Assembly (NCBI GenBank): GCA_934149305.1
Contig: CAKPEF010000011.1
Coordinates: 1 to 52,736, forward strand
From: an uncultured Clostridia bacterium
Lineage (GTDB): Bacteria > Bacillota > Clostridia > TANB77 > UBA1234
DNA length: 52,736 nt
Reading direction: 5' to 3'
Shown piece after piece: positions 33,143-41,907 of this stretch. The position numbers were made by a program, and so were the translations under genes. Within the stretch, counting starts at the first letter, position 1. Every line of letters starts with the position of its first letter. The notes under the pieces were generated by a model. That model searched no databases and was not told the origin of the DNA. It saw nothing but the letters and a program-made list of their open reading frames with translations.

Positions 33143-33829
33143 ATGACAGAAAATACTTTAAGGCCAATAAGGGTTTTACACATTCTTTTTTCATTTGGAA
33201 TTAGCTTGTTCTTTATAATTTTTACATGGCTTGGATGGGTTAACAACAGTTTCATTGCGAAAGGCTTTTTGATAACCTATTTAATCGTCTCTTGGCTTGT
33301 ATTTATTATATGGATTAGCGATATTAAAAAGTGGTATGACTACAAAGAACTAGAAGATTTTCGTTGCATAAATGATACTTCTGTAAACTTGATTTTGGTG
33401 TCAGTATTGCAGATTGTCACTGTATTGACATACATGTATGTGCAATCACTTGAATCTGAAATATTGTTTTATGTAATAATATTTGCTTGGTGTATATTTA
33501 TAATCGCAAACTTGATTTTGAGATATGAAGTTTGTGAGAAAACAGCACCAGTCTACATAAAACAGCAAGATGCGATTCAAAAGATGAATAGGCAAGTGTT
33601 GGACAGTGAAAATGAATGCGAAGAAGCAAAAAAGAAGTATGAAAAAGCAATAGGGGAAGTAAAAGAAATTTCACAAAAATATGAGGCAATAAAGCAAAAA
33701 GCTGAAGACCTTAATTTACAATCAGAAAAATATAGAATTAAGGCACAGAACTTGCAAGCAAAACTCAAAGAAGCTCATGAGAAAATAGCACTGCTAAAAC
33801 GCCTTGACGAACAGGCAAATAAAGAATAA
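33143..33829 (+). CDS. Unknown four-helix membrane protein with coiled-coil tail
   Basis: The 228-residue protein has four hydrophobic segments (about residues 10-30, 36-57, 78-97 and 102-120), then a long cytoplasmic coiled coil (about residues 130-225, Lys/Glu/Gln-rich heptads). No known domain recognised. The layout, membrane helices then charged helical tail, repeats that of the genes at 26548, 26981 and 28040. The ATG follows GAGGAGAAG. It is the second gene of a two-gene unit with promoter at 32499 and terminator at 33837. Confidence 0.65.
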   Translation: MTENTLRPIRVLHILFSFGISLFFIIFTWLGWVNNSFIAKGFLITYLIVSWLVFIIWISDIKKWYDYKELEDFRCINDTSVNLILVSVLQIVTVLTYMYVQSLESEILFYVIIFAWCIFIIANLILRYEVCEKTAPVYIKQQDAIQKMNRQVLDSENECEEAKKKYEKAIGEVKEISQKYEAIKQKAEDLNLQSEKYRIKAQNLQAKLKEAHEKIALLKRLDEQANKE

Positions 33830-33836
33830 CAATAAT

Positions 33837-33870
33837 AAAAGGTCAGTTCATTTTGAACTGGCCTTTTGGC
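33837..33870 (+). terminator. Terminator of the accessory pair
   Basis: AAAAGGTCAGTTCA pairs with TGAACTGGCCTTTT, so the T tail is part of the stem. Confidence 0.85.
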
Positions 33871-33893
33871 ATGTTGCAAACTTTTAAAAATAC

Positions 33894-33922
33894 TTGCTAC
33901 ACTGCATAGTTAATGATAGAAT
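33894..33922 (+). promoter_or_regulatory. Promoter of the polysaccharide operon
   Basis: TTGCTA, 17-bp spacer, TAGAAT, 25 bp before the ATG at 33947. No other promoter as good is seen until 42378, so it may drive the whole cluster. Confidence 0.65.
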
Positions 33923-33946
33923 GGTGTTTGAAAAGAGAGTGATTTT

Positions 33947-35074
33947 ATGGATAAAAAAGTTTTTCTTGCCTCACCTCATATGTCTAAAGAAGGTTATGAA
34001 CAAGAATATGTAAAAGAAGCATTTGATACAAATTGGATAGCGCCACTTGGAGCTAATGTAAATAATTTTGAAAAGGAACTTGCAGAATATGTTGGAGCTG
34101 GACATGCTGCTGCACTTTCATCTGGCACAGCTGCAATCCATATGGGACTTCAAGCTTTAGGAGTTCAAAAGGGTGACATAGTTTTTTGTCAAGCACTTAC
34201 TTTTTCAGCATCAGCAAATCCAATAGTTTATAAAGAAGCAACACCAGTTTTTATAGATAGCGAATACGAAACATGGAATATGGATCCTAAAGCGCTAGAA
34301 AAGGCTTTTGAGAAGTATACACCTAAGGCAGTTATTGTTGTTCATCTATATGGAATACCAGCTAAAATGGACGAAATAATGAAAATCTGTCAAAAACATA
34401 ATGTTCCTATATTAGAAGATGCGGCCGAAAGCTTGGGAGCAACAATAAATGGCAAGCAAACAGGTACATTTGGAAAATTTGGTGCATTTTCATTCAATGG
34501 AAATAAAATCATAACAACAAGTGGTGGGGGAATGCTTGTCTCAGATGATGAGGAGAGAATTGCTAAAGTTCGTTTTTGGGCAACACAGTCTAGAGAAAAA
34601 TTCAGATATTATGAACATAAAGAAATTGGATATAACTATAGATTAAGCAACATAAGTGCAGGCATAGGAAGAGGACAATTAAAGGTTTTAGATGAGAGAA
34701 TTGCAGAGAAAACTAACATACATAATACATACAAAGAAGGATTTAAAAACATAAAAGAAATTCAAATGCAACCATATATGCAAAATTCAAAACCAAATTT
34801 CTGGTTATCAGCAATAATATTAGATAAAGATTCTAAAGTAACTCCACTTCAAATAATAGAAGCACTAGAAAAAGAGAACATAGAATCAAGACCTATATGG
34901 AAGCCAATGCAATTGCAACCAGTGTTTGCAGACCGTGATTTTATTACATTAAATGAAAGCGGAAGTGTATCAGAAGATATATTTAGCAGAGGAGTATGTT
35001 TGCCAAGTGATACCAAAATGACTAGAGAAGAACAAGCTAAAGTTATAGAAATTATAAAGGGGTTGTTCGATTAA
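33947..35074 (+). CDS. DegT/DnrJ/EryC1/StrS aminotransferase (PglE-like)
   Basis: This PLP-dependent sugar aminotransferase converts a nucleotide 4-keto sugar to the amino sugar. The 375-residue protein begins FLASPHMSKEGYEQEYVKEAF, of which SPHMS and the following GYEQEYV are typical of the PglE/bacillosamine group. It has ALSSGTAAIHMGL, the EDAAESLGA block and the PLP-Lys in FNGNKIITTSGGGM. The acetyltransferase and initiating transferase genes downstream fit N,N'-diacetylbacillosamine or a similar 2,4-diamino sugar. The PglF-type dehydratase is not in the window. Confidence 0.92.
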   Translation: MDKKVFLASPHMSKEGYEQEYVKEAFDTNWIAPLGANVNNFEKELAEYVGAGHAAALSSGTAAIHMGLQALGVQKGDIVFCQALTFSASANPIVYKEATPVFIDSEYETWNMDPKALEKAFEKYTPKAVIVVHLYGIPAKMDEIMKICQKHNVPILEDAAESLGATINGKQTGTFGKFGAFSFNGNKIITTSGGGMLVSDDEERIAKVRFWATQSREKFRYYEHKEIGYNYRLSNISAGIGRGQLKVLDERIAEKTNIHNTYKEGFKNIKEIQMQPYMQNSKPNFWLSAIILDKDSKVTPLQIIEALEKENIESRPIWKPMQLQPVFADRDFITLNESGSVSEDIFSRGVCLPSDTKMTREEQAKVIEIIKGLFD

Positions 35075-35092
35075 TATAAATTAGGAGCAGAT

Positions 35093-35717
35093 ATGTATAA
35101 AAAATATATAAAAAGAATTTTAGATATTATTTTAAGTTTAATCTTGCTACTAGTGCTTTCACCAGTGCTACTAGTTGTTGCAATATTAGTAAGAATAAAG
35201 CTTGAAAAACCAGTCATATTTAAGCAAGAAAGACCACGGATTAAATGAAAAAATTTTTACATTATATAAATTTAGAACAATGACGGATGAAAAAGATAAA
35301 GATGGCAACTTATTGCCAGATAATGTTAGGCTTACGAAATTTGGAAAAATATTAAGAAGTACAAGCCTTGATGAACTTCCAGAGTTAATAAATATTTTAA
35401 AAGGCGATATGAGTTTTGTTGGACCGAGACCTCTATTGGTAGAATATTTGCCGTTATATAATGAAGAGCAAAAACATAGACACGATGTAAGACCTGGATT
35501 AACGGGGCTTGCTCAAATAAATGGAAGAAACAATTTAGAATGGTCAAGAAGATTCGAAATGGATCTCGAGTACATAGAAAAAATGTCGCTTAGATTTGAT
35601 TTGGCAATAATGCTTAACACTTTTAAGAAAGTATTTAAAAAAGAAGATGTATCGCAAACTGGAAACGCAACTGTAGAAAAATTCAAAGGAAACAGAAAGG
35701 AAAAATCTGATGAATAG
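35093..35717 (+). CDS. Initiating sugar transferase (PglC/WcaJ type), interrupted by a +1 break at CGG
   Basis: This family moves a sugar-1-phosphate to undecaprenyl phosphate and begins glycan synthesis at the membrane. The start at 35093 follows TAGGAG. Residues 1-48 form the N-terminal membrane-associated helix and the RP-containing start of the domain (VIFKQERP). Frame 0 then hits CGG at 35237 and stops at a TGA three codons on. Skipping the C reads GLNEKIFTLYKFRTMTDEKD, the family's exact continuation, then RSTSLDELPEL, GDMSFVGPRPLL and RPGLTGLAQINGR to a 207-residue protein. The join is one residue precise. Its 3' end overlaps the acetyltransferase gene by 8 nt. Confidence 0.92.
35237..35239 (+). 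other. In-frame CGG with +1 frame break, site 4 (sugar transferase)
   Basis: Frame 0 is AGA-CCA-CGG-ATT-AAA-TGA. Dropping the C gives CCA-GGA-TTA-AAT, that is QERP-GLNEKIF, a near-invariant motif. The preceding codon is CCA (Pro). This is the strongest single site because conservation spans the join. Confidence 0.93.
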
Positions 35718-36327
35718 AAAAGTAATAATTATAGGTTCTGGCGGACATGCAAAATCGATAGCAAATATTATTATAAAATCAGGAGATGAGGTTGTCGGCT
35801 TTTTAGACGATAATAAGCCTGTTGGAACAGCCATAATAAATTCACCATTGCTAAAAGTAATTGGAGGTGTTTCTGACTGCTTAAAATATAGTGAAGTAGA
35901 ATTTGTTATAGGCATAGGTTCAAATCAAACGAGAAAAGAAATTGCAAGCAAATATAATTTAAAATATTATACAGCAATTCATCCATCAGCAAACATTGCA
36001 ATAGACACTAGTGTTGGCGAGGGAACAATTATTATGGCGAACGCATCGATTAACACATCTGCTAAGATAGGTAAGCATTGCATAATAAATACAGGAGCGA
36101 TAATCGAACATGATAATGTTATAGAAGACTTTGCGCATATTTCGCCTGGAACATCACTTGCTGGAACTGTTGTTATCGGAACTTGTACTCATATTGGAGT
36201 TGGAGCCACGATAAAAAATAATATAGAAATAGCAAATGATGTTGTAGTAGGCGCAGGAGCAGTTGTTGTAAAAAATATCAGTGAATCAGGTGTGTATATA
36301 GGCGTACCTGCGAAAAAGAAGGAGTAG
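35710..36327 (+). CDS. Sugar O/N-acetyltransferase of the PglD/NeuD family
   Basis: The 205-residue protein has an N-terminal Rossmann-like domain (KVIIIGSGGHAKSIANII) and a C-terminal left-handed beta-helix of hexapeptide repeats (IMANASINTSAKIG, IEHDNVIEDFAHISPGTSLAG). Catalytic His residues are in IEHDN and FAHIS. PglD-like enzymes N-acetylate the UDP-4-amino sugar made by the PglE-type aminotransferase encoded upstream, which favours that role. It ends with PAKKKE. It overlaps the preceding gene by 8 nt. Confidence 0.9.
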   Translation: MNRKVIIIGSGGHAKSIANIIIKSGDEVVGFLDDNKPVGTAIINSPLLKVIGGVSDCLKYSEVEFVIGIGSNQTRKEIASKYNLKYYTAIHPSANIAIDTSVGEGTIIMANASINTSAKIGKHCIINTGAIIEHDNVIEDFAHISPGTSLAGTVVIGTCTHIGVGATIKNNIEIANDVVVGAGAVVVKNISESGVYIGVPAKKKE

Positions 36328-36328
36328 T

Positions 36329-37441
36329 ATGAAAAAGATATTATTTGTAGCTTCGATAACAAGACACATATTAGCGTTTCATATACCCTATTTAAAAATG
36401 TTTAGCGATGCAGGATTTGAAGTACATGTTGCAAGTAAAGGCGAAGAAGAAATCCCATATTGTGATGAACATTTTGAAATAGAGTTTGAACGCTCACCAT
36501 TTAAAATATCAAACATAAAAGCATATAAAGAATTGAAAAAAATAATAGATGAAGGCAATTACGATATAATTGAGTGCAACACACCAGTTGCTAGTGTATT
36601 AACAAGGATGGCAGCTAAAAAAACAAGAAAACAAAATAATACAAGAGTAATATACATAGCACATGGTTTTCATTTTTACAAAGGTGCACCGCTAATGAAT
36701 TGGTTAACTTTTTACCCGGTGGAAAAACATTTATCAAAATACACTGATGATTTAATTACAATAAACGAAGAGGATTTTGAATTTGCAAAGAATAAAATGA
36801 AAGCGAAACGAGTACATCACATACACGGAATAGGAGTAAATGAAGAAAATTTTTCTAAAGAAGTTTCAGTGGCAGAAAGAAAAGAATTAAGAGAAAAATT
36901 AAAACTTCATGATAACGATTTTGTGTTATTCTTTGCGGGTGAGCTGAACAAAAATAAAAATCAAATAATGCTTATAGATGCAATGAAAGATTTAGTAAAA
37001 GAAAATCCAAGAATAAAACTTTTACTAGCAGGAGATGGCGTATTAAAAGAGCATTATGAAAATAAAATACGTGAATATAAGCTAGAAGAAAATGTTCATT
37101 TGCTAGGATACAGAAATGACGTGCCTGAAATTTTAAAAGCAGTAGATTTGTATGTGTCGGCAAGTAAAAGGGAAGGGTTGCCTCTAAATATACTAGAAGC
37201 AAAATGTGCGGGCGTGCCAATAATCATAACAGAAACTAGAGGTCAAAAAGAATTGGTACATAACGAAGTAGATGGTTATGTCGTAAAGATTAACGATATT
37301 ACAGATTTAGAAAAAAGAATAAAAGAATTGTACGATAATAAGATTTTACAAGAAAAATTCAAAGAACATGGCTTTAAAAGTGTAAAAAAATATACATCAA
37401 AAAACGTTTCTGAAGAGTTAAGAAAAATATATTTTGAATAA
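36329..37441 (+). CDS. Glycosyltransferase family 4 (PglA-like)
   Basis: The 370-residue protein has the GT-B fold: an N-terminal acceptor domain (ASITRHILAFHIPYLKMF) and a C-terminal nucleotide-sugar domain with FAGELNKNKNQIMLIDAM, LLGYRNDVPEILKAVDLYVSAS and the E-x7-E element SKREGLPLNILEAKCAGVPII (quoted here up to the limit). PglA-type enzymes add the second sugar to the lipid-linked first sugar. GAAGGAG precedes the ATG, 1 bp after the acetyltransferase stop. Confidence 0.9.
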   Translation: MKKILFVASITRHILAFHIPYLKMFSDAGFEVHVASKGEEEIPYCDEHFEIEFERSPFKISNIKAYKELKKIIDEGNYDIIECNTPVASVLTRMAAKKTRKQNNTRVIYIAHGFHFYKGAPLMNWLTFYPVEKHLSKYTDDLITINEEDFEFAKNKMKAKRVHHIHGIGVNEENFSKEVSVAERKELREKLKLHDNDFVLFFAGELNKNKNQIMLIDAMKDLVKENPRIKLLLAGDGVLKEHYENKIREYKLEENVHLLGYRNDVPEILKAVDLYVSASKREGLPLNILEAKCAGVPIIITETRGQKELVHNEVDGYVVKINDITDLEKRIKELYDNKILQEKFKEHGFKSVKKYTSKNVSEELRKIYFE

Positions 37442-37453
37442 TGGGGGAAAGAA

Positions 37454-38426
37454 ATGGAGTATATACCTGAAATCAGTATAATAATTCCAATATATAATAC
37501 CGAAAAATACTTGCCTATGTGTATTGATAGTATCGTCATTGATAATGAAAATTATAATGACTGCGAAATAATTTTAGTTAATGATGGCTCTACGGATGAA
37601 TCTGAAAATGTATGTAAATTATATGTTAATAAATATAAAAATATTGTATACCTAAAAAAGAAAAATGGTGGTCTTTCTGATGCAAGAAATTTTGGAATAA
37701 GAAATTCGCATGGAAAGTATGTTCTTTTTATAGATTCGGATGATTTTATTGAAAAAAACTCATTAAAAAGAATAATGGAGTATGTGAATAAAAAAGATTA
37801 TGATGTTGTTTTTTTGAAAGCATTTAAATATAAAGAAAACATATTAGAAGAATTAGATCAAGACATTAATATTGATAATTTAGCAAGCAAGAATGAAGTT
37901 TTAAATTACATTGCAAGTATGAAAAAATTTCCTCGGCAGTGCATGTACCAAGATTATAAAAAAAGATGTGATTGTAAAAAATAATTTGTATTTTGAGAAA
38001 GGCTTATTATCTGAAGATATAGATTGGACTATCCGATTATTTATGCTTTCAAATAAATTTGGTGCAATAAATATACCATATTATTACTATAGACAAAATA
38101 GGGAAGGATCCATTACAAATAGTATTTCACACAAAAATATAGAAGCTCTTTTAAATATTATAGATAAATTTTCTGCAAAAGTGCCAATGAGTGATGAACA
38201 AAAATGCATAAATAACTTTTTAGCATACGAGTATATTATTACATTAGCTGATTATTTTCTATTATCAAAAAATGAAAGGGGAAAAGTAAAATATAATATT
38301 TTTGAGTATCAATGGTTGTTGAAATATAATAAGAATAAAAAGGTGAAAATTTGTTATGCATTTAAGCGCGTATTTGGCGTGAAATGCTTAGGCTACACCT
38401 TAAGTAGGATAATTTTAAAGAGATAG
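37454..38426 (+). CDS. Glycosyltransferase family 2, interrupted by a +1 break at CGG
   Basis: The GT-A domain is clear in the first part: ISIIIPIYNTEKYLPMCIDS, ILVNDGSTDES and the DxD-like FIDSDDF. Frame 0 meets CGG at 37934 (TTT-CCT-CGG-CAG) and ends 17 codons later. Skipping the C gives FPGSACTKIIKKDVIVKNNL followed by LYFEKGLLSEDIDWTIRLF, the typical continuation of this family with its acidic LSEDIDW motif. The joined protein has 323 residues, a normal length. It adds a sugar to the growing lipid-linked oligosaccharide; donor unknown. Confidence 0.9.
37934..37936 (+). other. In-frame CGG with +1 frame break, site 5 (GT2)
   Basis: Frame 0 is TTT-CCT-CGG-CAG. Dropping the C gives CCT-GGC-AGT-GCA, PG-SACTKIIKKD, which joins two parts of one GT2 enzyme. 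The preceding codon is CCT (Pro). Confidence 0.9.
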
Positions 38427-38469
38427 TAGTATCGAAGAGAGAATATGAATGATGATTGGAGAAAAAGTT

Positions 38470-39204
38470 ATGATACCTAAAAAAATTCATTATTGTTGGT
38501 TTGGCGGAAAAGAATTACCTAAACTGGCAAAAAAATGTTTAGAAAGTTGGAAGAGATATTGTCCTGATTATGAAATTATACGTTGGGATGAAAGTACATT
38601 TGATATTAATTCTAATCAGTATGTAAAAGAAGCATATGAAAATAAAAAATATGCATTTGTTACTGATTATGTGAGACTATACGCATTGTATAATTTTGGT
38701 GGAATATATATGGATACTGATGTTGAAGTTTTAAAACCTTTGGACAAGTTTTTAGAAAATAAAGCATTTTCTGGTTTTGAAAGTAATAGTTATGTTCCAA
38801 CTGGCATAATGGCTAGTGAAAAAGAAACTGACATTATAAAAAAATTATTAGATTATTATGATAATAGAAGTTTTGTGAAAAGTGATGGTAGTTTAGATTT
38901 AACAACTAATACTCAAACAATAACAGTTATATTTGAAAAATTAGGCTTAAATAAAAACAATCAGTTTCAAGTAATAGATGGTTTTGCATTATATCCAAGC
39001 GAGTATTTTTGTCCGATTGACTGTTCTACTAAAAAGAAAAAAATTACGAACAATACATATACAATTCATTGGTTTGCAGGATCTTGGATACCATTAAAAA
39101 GTAAGATAAAATACAAAGTTTTTTTAATATTAAAGAAAATTATTGGGGATAATAATGCAAAAAAAATAAAAAGGTTTGTAAATAATAAAAATAGTACTAA
39201 GTAA
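38470..39204 (+). CDS. Glycosyltransferase family 32-like capsular enzyme
   Basis: The 244-residue protein starts MIPKKIHYCWFGGKELPK, the hallmark of OCH1/GT32-type bacterial glycosyltransferases. The DxD motif is in GGIYMDTDVEVLKPL (about residues 82-96), and YAFVTDYVRLYALYNFG precedes it. A final HWFAGSW block is typical. The start at 38470 is chosen by the match to the family N-terminus; an in-frame ATG at 38449 adds seven unmatched residues. It follows the GT2 gene by 43 bp. Confidence 0.88.
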   Translation: MIPKKIHYCWFGGKELPKLAKKCLESWKRYCPDYEIIRWDESTFDINSNQYVKEAYENKKYAFVTDYVRLYALYNFGGIYMDTDVEVLKPLDKFLENKAFSGFESNSYVPTGIMASEKETDIIKKLLDYYDNRSFVKSDGSLDLTTNTQTITVIFEKLGLNKNNQFQVIDGFALYPSEYFCPIDCSTKKKKITNNTYTIHWFAGSWIPLKSKIKYKVFLILKKIIGDNNAKKIKRFVNNKNSTK

Positions 39205-39238
39205 ATCTATTTTAAAAATCATACAAGAGGGAGTTTTT

Positions 39239-40447
39239 ATGAAAATATCTTATTTACTAAAAAAAATTTTAATAAAAATCATTCCAGTTAAGAAAAATAG
39301 AATTGTTTTTATAAGTTTTGGTGGTCACTATTCGGATAGTCCAAAATACATATGTGAAGAAATACACAAATTAAAGCCAATTGCAGAACTAGTATGGCTT
39401 GTGGATGAAAAATATAAGGAGTGTGTACCTACCTTTGCAAAAGCGGTAAAGTATAATTCATTTAAGAGTTGGTATTATTTTGGCTCAGCTAATATAATAA
39501 TTGATAATGTCTATGGCGAGAAGGAAGCTATATTGTCTGGGAAAGATTTGATTTCTAAAGTTAAATATAATATTTTGAAGTTTTTAAACTACAAAAAAAA
39601 TCAATTTGTATATACCACTTGGCACGGGATGCCTATAAAAAGGATGGGAAGAGATCAAGTTAATTCAAAAGAAATATATGACTTTTCTTGTCCAAACACA
39701 ACGATGTTTGTGAATGATAAACACACATATGAAATAATGGATCATATCAATTTTAAAAAAATTAATATGAAATTGATAGGAACACCTCGAAACGATATTT
39801 TATATAAAAATGATACAAATACTATAAATGAACTAAAATTAAGATTGAACTTGCCAGTAGATAAGAAGATTATCATGTTTGTACCAACATTTAGAAGCGA
39901 CAATGGAAATTTTGAAAAAAATGTTGAAAAGAGTGGCCTAAATCAATTAAAAGACATTGATTTTGAAAAATTATTTGATACATTGAATTATAAGTTTGGA
40001 GGAGAATGGATATTTTTATGTAGATTTCATTATCATGTAGAAAAGATGGTAGACTGGGATGAAATTAGGAGAAAATATGGTGACAAGGTGTTGAATGGAA
40101 ATAAGTGTGATGACATTATGGAGTATATGATGTGTACAGATATATTGATATCAGATATAAGTTCTGCATTGTGTGATTTTATTATTACCAATAGACCTGT
40201 ATTTAATTTGTTTCCTGACTATGAAAATTATAAGAACAACGAAAGAGGCTTATATATAGCCGTTGACGATTTGCCATTTAATATAAATACCAATTTTAAA
40301 GAATTGGTAGAGAGCATACAGTCTTTTAATATAGAAACTTATTTAAAAAAGATAAATGCTTTTAAGGATAAATATGGCTACGTTTATAACAGTGATTCTT
40401 CAAAACAAATTGCAGAATATATCTTAAAAGAAAGGAAAATTTTATGA
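39239..40447 (+). CDS. CDP-glycerol glycerophosphotransferase family protein
   Basis: The 402-residue protein matches TagB/TagF-type enzymes that move glycerol phosphate from CDP-glycerol to a lipid-linked glycan. Key blocks are NRIVFISFGGHYSDSPKYI, the TWHGMPIKRMG motif with its catalytic-type His, GTPRNDILYK, MFVPTFRSDNG and LISDISSALCDFI. TagD, which supplies CDP-glycerol, is encoded three genes downstream, so glycerol-phosphate decoration of the glycan is likely. The stop overlaps the flippase start by 4 nt. Confidence 0.9.
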   Translation: MKISYLLKKILIKIIPVKKNRIVFISFGGHYSDSPKYICEEIHKLKPIAELVWLVDEKYKECVPTFAKAVKYNSFKSWYYFGSANIIIDNVYGEKEAILSGKDLISKVKYNILKFLNYKKNQFVYTTWHGMPIKRMGRDQVNSKEIYDFSCPNTTMFVNDKHTYEIMDHINFKKINMKLIGTPRNDILYKNDTNTINELKLRLNLPVDKKIIMFVPTFRSDNGNFEKNVEKSGLNQLKDIDFEKLFDTLNYKFGGEWIFLCRFHYHVEKMVDWDEIRRKYGDKVLNGNKCDDIMEYMMCTDILISDISSALCDFIITNRPVFNLFPDYENYKNNERGLYIAVDDLPFNINTNFKELVESIQSFNIETYLKKINAFKDKYGYVYNSDSSKQIAEYILKERKIL

Positions 40448-41877
40448 AAAAATTAATTCAAAAAATGAGAGGAGCACCAATAACCTTAAAAGCTTCAATC
40501 GCCGTTTTTCTTTCTTCTGTTTTATTAAAAGGAATCGCATTCATTACTATACCTATTTTTACAAGAATTCTTGGAACAGAACAGTATGGAACGATTGCAC
40601 TGTATAATTCATGGCTTTCAATTTTAGAGGTTTTTGCAGTACTAGGATTAACTTCAGCAGGAAGCTTTAATGTTGGTTTAAATGACAATAAAAATGAACC
40701 ATATAGGTATATGGCGAATTGTTTATGTATATGCAACTGTGCAACGATAATTTGTTTTTTGATTATTTTTGTTTTAAAGAAGTTTTGCATATTAAACCTT
40801 ATATTACCAAACAATTTGTTGCTATTGATGCTTATTCATTTGTTCTTTTATCCAGCACAGATTTTTTGGATATTTTATCAAAGGTATGAGTATAAATATA
40901 AATTATCCACAACATTAGTCGTAGTTTCTACTGTTTTAGGTCAGGTTTTATCTGTTTATGGTGTATTAAATTCTAGTCAAGAAAATGGGGCTTTTATTAA
41001 GTTATTATATACAGAATTATTAAGCTTGTTTGTTTCGGTTCCTCTATATTTTGTAATATTAATAAAAGGAAAAATTCATTTTAATATTCAAAAATGGAAA
41101 GTGATATTAAAATACATAATACCATTAATTCCTCATTATTTAGCACAACATATAATGGCTAGTGCTGATAAAATAATGATAGCTAAATATATCGGCAATA
41201 CACAAGCTGGCATTTATAGTGTTGTACTAAATATTGCTATGATTTTTGATGTAATGTGGAGTGCAGTAAGTGCATCTTTAATACCATATACATTTAAAAA
41301 GATAGAAGAAAAGAAATATGATGAAATTAAAAAAACGTCAAATGCGCTTGTAATAATTTTTTCAATATTATGTATTATTATAATGTTAATTGCACCAGAA
41401 GTTATGAAAATACTTGCACCAGAAAAATATTATATTGGCGTTTATCTTGTGCCAGCATTAATGCTAGTTTCTTTCACTAAAGTATTATATAATTTGTTTG
41501 CCAATATAGAGTTTTATTATAAGAAATCAGATAAAATTCTATTAGCCACACTTATAGCTACAGCTGTCAATCTGCTTTTAAATCAAATTTTTATTCCGAG
41601 ATTTGGATTTATTGCAGCCGCATATACTACTTTAATTTCTTATATTTTATTAATTATAATGCATTATGTTGGCTATAAGGAATGCGATGGCAAAAATAGT
41701 ATTTATAATGACAAATTTATATTTAAAATTTTATTTTTATTAATGATAATTGCCGGTGTAAGTTATGTTTTATACTTGAACACATATATTAGATACACTG
41801 TTTTAGTTGCAGTGTGCATAATAGGCATTTTAAAGAAAAATGTTTTCATAAAAAGTATTAAAGAATTATTAACGTAA
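40444..41877 (+). CDS. Polysaccharide flippase (Wzx, MATE-like)
   Basis: The 477-residue protein has about 12-14 hydrophobic segments and the family's N-terminal pattern (FLSSVLLKGIAFITIPIFTRILG, of which LKGIAFITIPIFTR is diagnostic), then NTQAGIYSVVLNIA and ASADKIMIAKYIG. It flips the undecaprenyl-linked oligosaccharide across the membrane. No Wzy polymerase is visible in the window, so the unit might be a single oligosaccharide or the polymerase lies elsewhere. The ATG overlaps the previous stop. Confidence 0.92.
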   Translation: MKKLIQKMRGAPITLKASIAVFLSSVLLKGIAFITIPIFTRILGTEQYGTIALYNSWLSILEVFAVLGLTSAGSFNVGLNDNKNEPYRYMANCLCICNCATIICFLIIFVLKKFCILNLILPNNLLLLMLIHLFFYPAQIFWIFYQRYEYKYKLSTTLVVVSTVLGQVLSVYGVLNSSQENGAFIKLLYTELLSLFVSVPLYFVILIKGKIHFNIQKWKVILKYIIPLIPHYLAQHIMASADKIMIAKYIGNTQAGIYSVVLNIAMIFDVMWSAVSASLIPYTFKKIEEKKYDEIKKTSNALVIIFSILCIIIMLIAPEVMKILAPEKYYIGVYLVPALMLVSFTKVLYNLFANIEFYYKKSDKILLATLIATAVNLLLNQIFIPRFGFIAAAYTTLISYILLIIMHYVGYKECDGKNSIYNDKFIFKILFLLMIIAGVSYVLYLNTYIRYTVLVAVCIIGILKKNVFIKSIKELLT

Positions 41878-41907
41878 AGATAATTGAAGATATAAGGAGG
41901 AACAAAA

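Noticed and set aside
6180..37936. Simple reassignment of CGG to another amino acid (as known for some lineages)
   Set aside because: A sense-codon change would not repair the reading frame; all five genes need a one-base shift as well.
6180..37936. Phase variation by homopolymer slippage
   Set aside because: The break sites are not in mononucleotide runs except partly site 1; the lesion is a single C before GG.
6180..37936. Plain sequencing or assembly error as the full explanation
   Set aside because: Not excluded, but five of five sites in frame, all before Gly codons and with no CGG elsewhere in native genes, is hard to get from a frame-blind error. Raw reads would decide.
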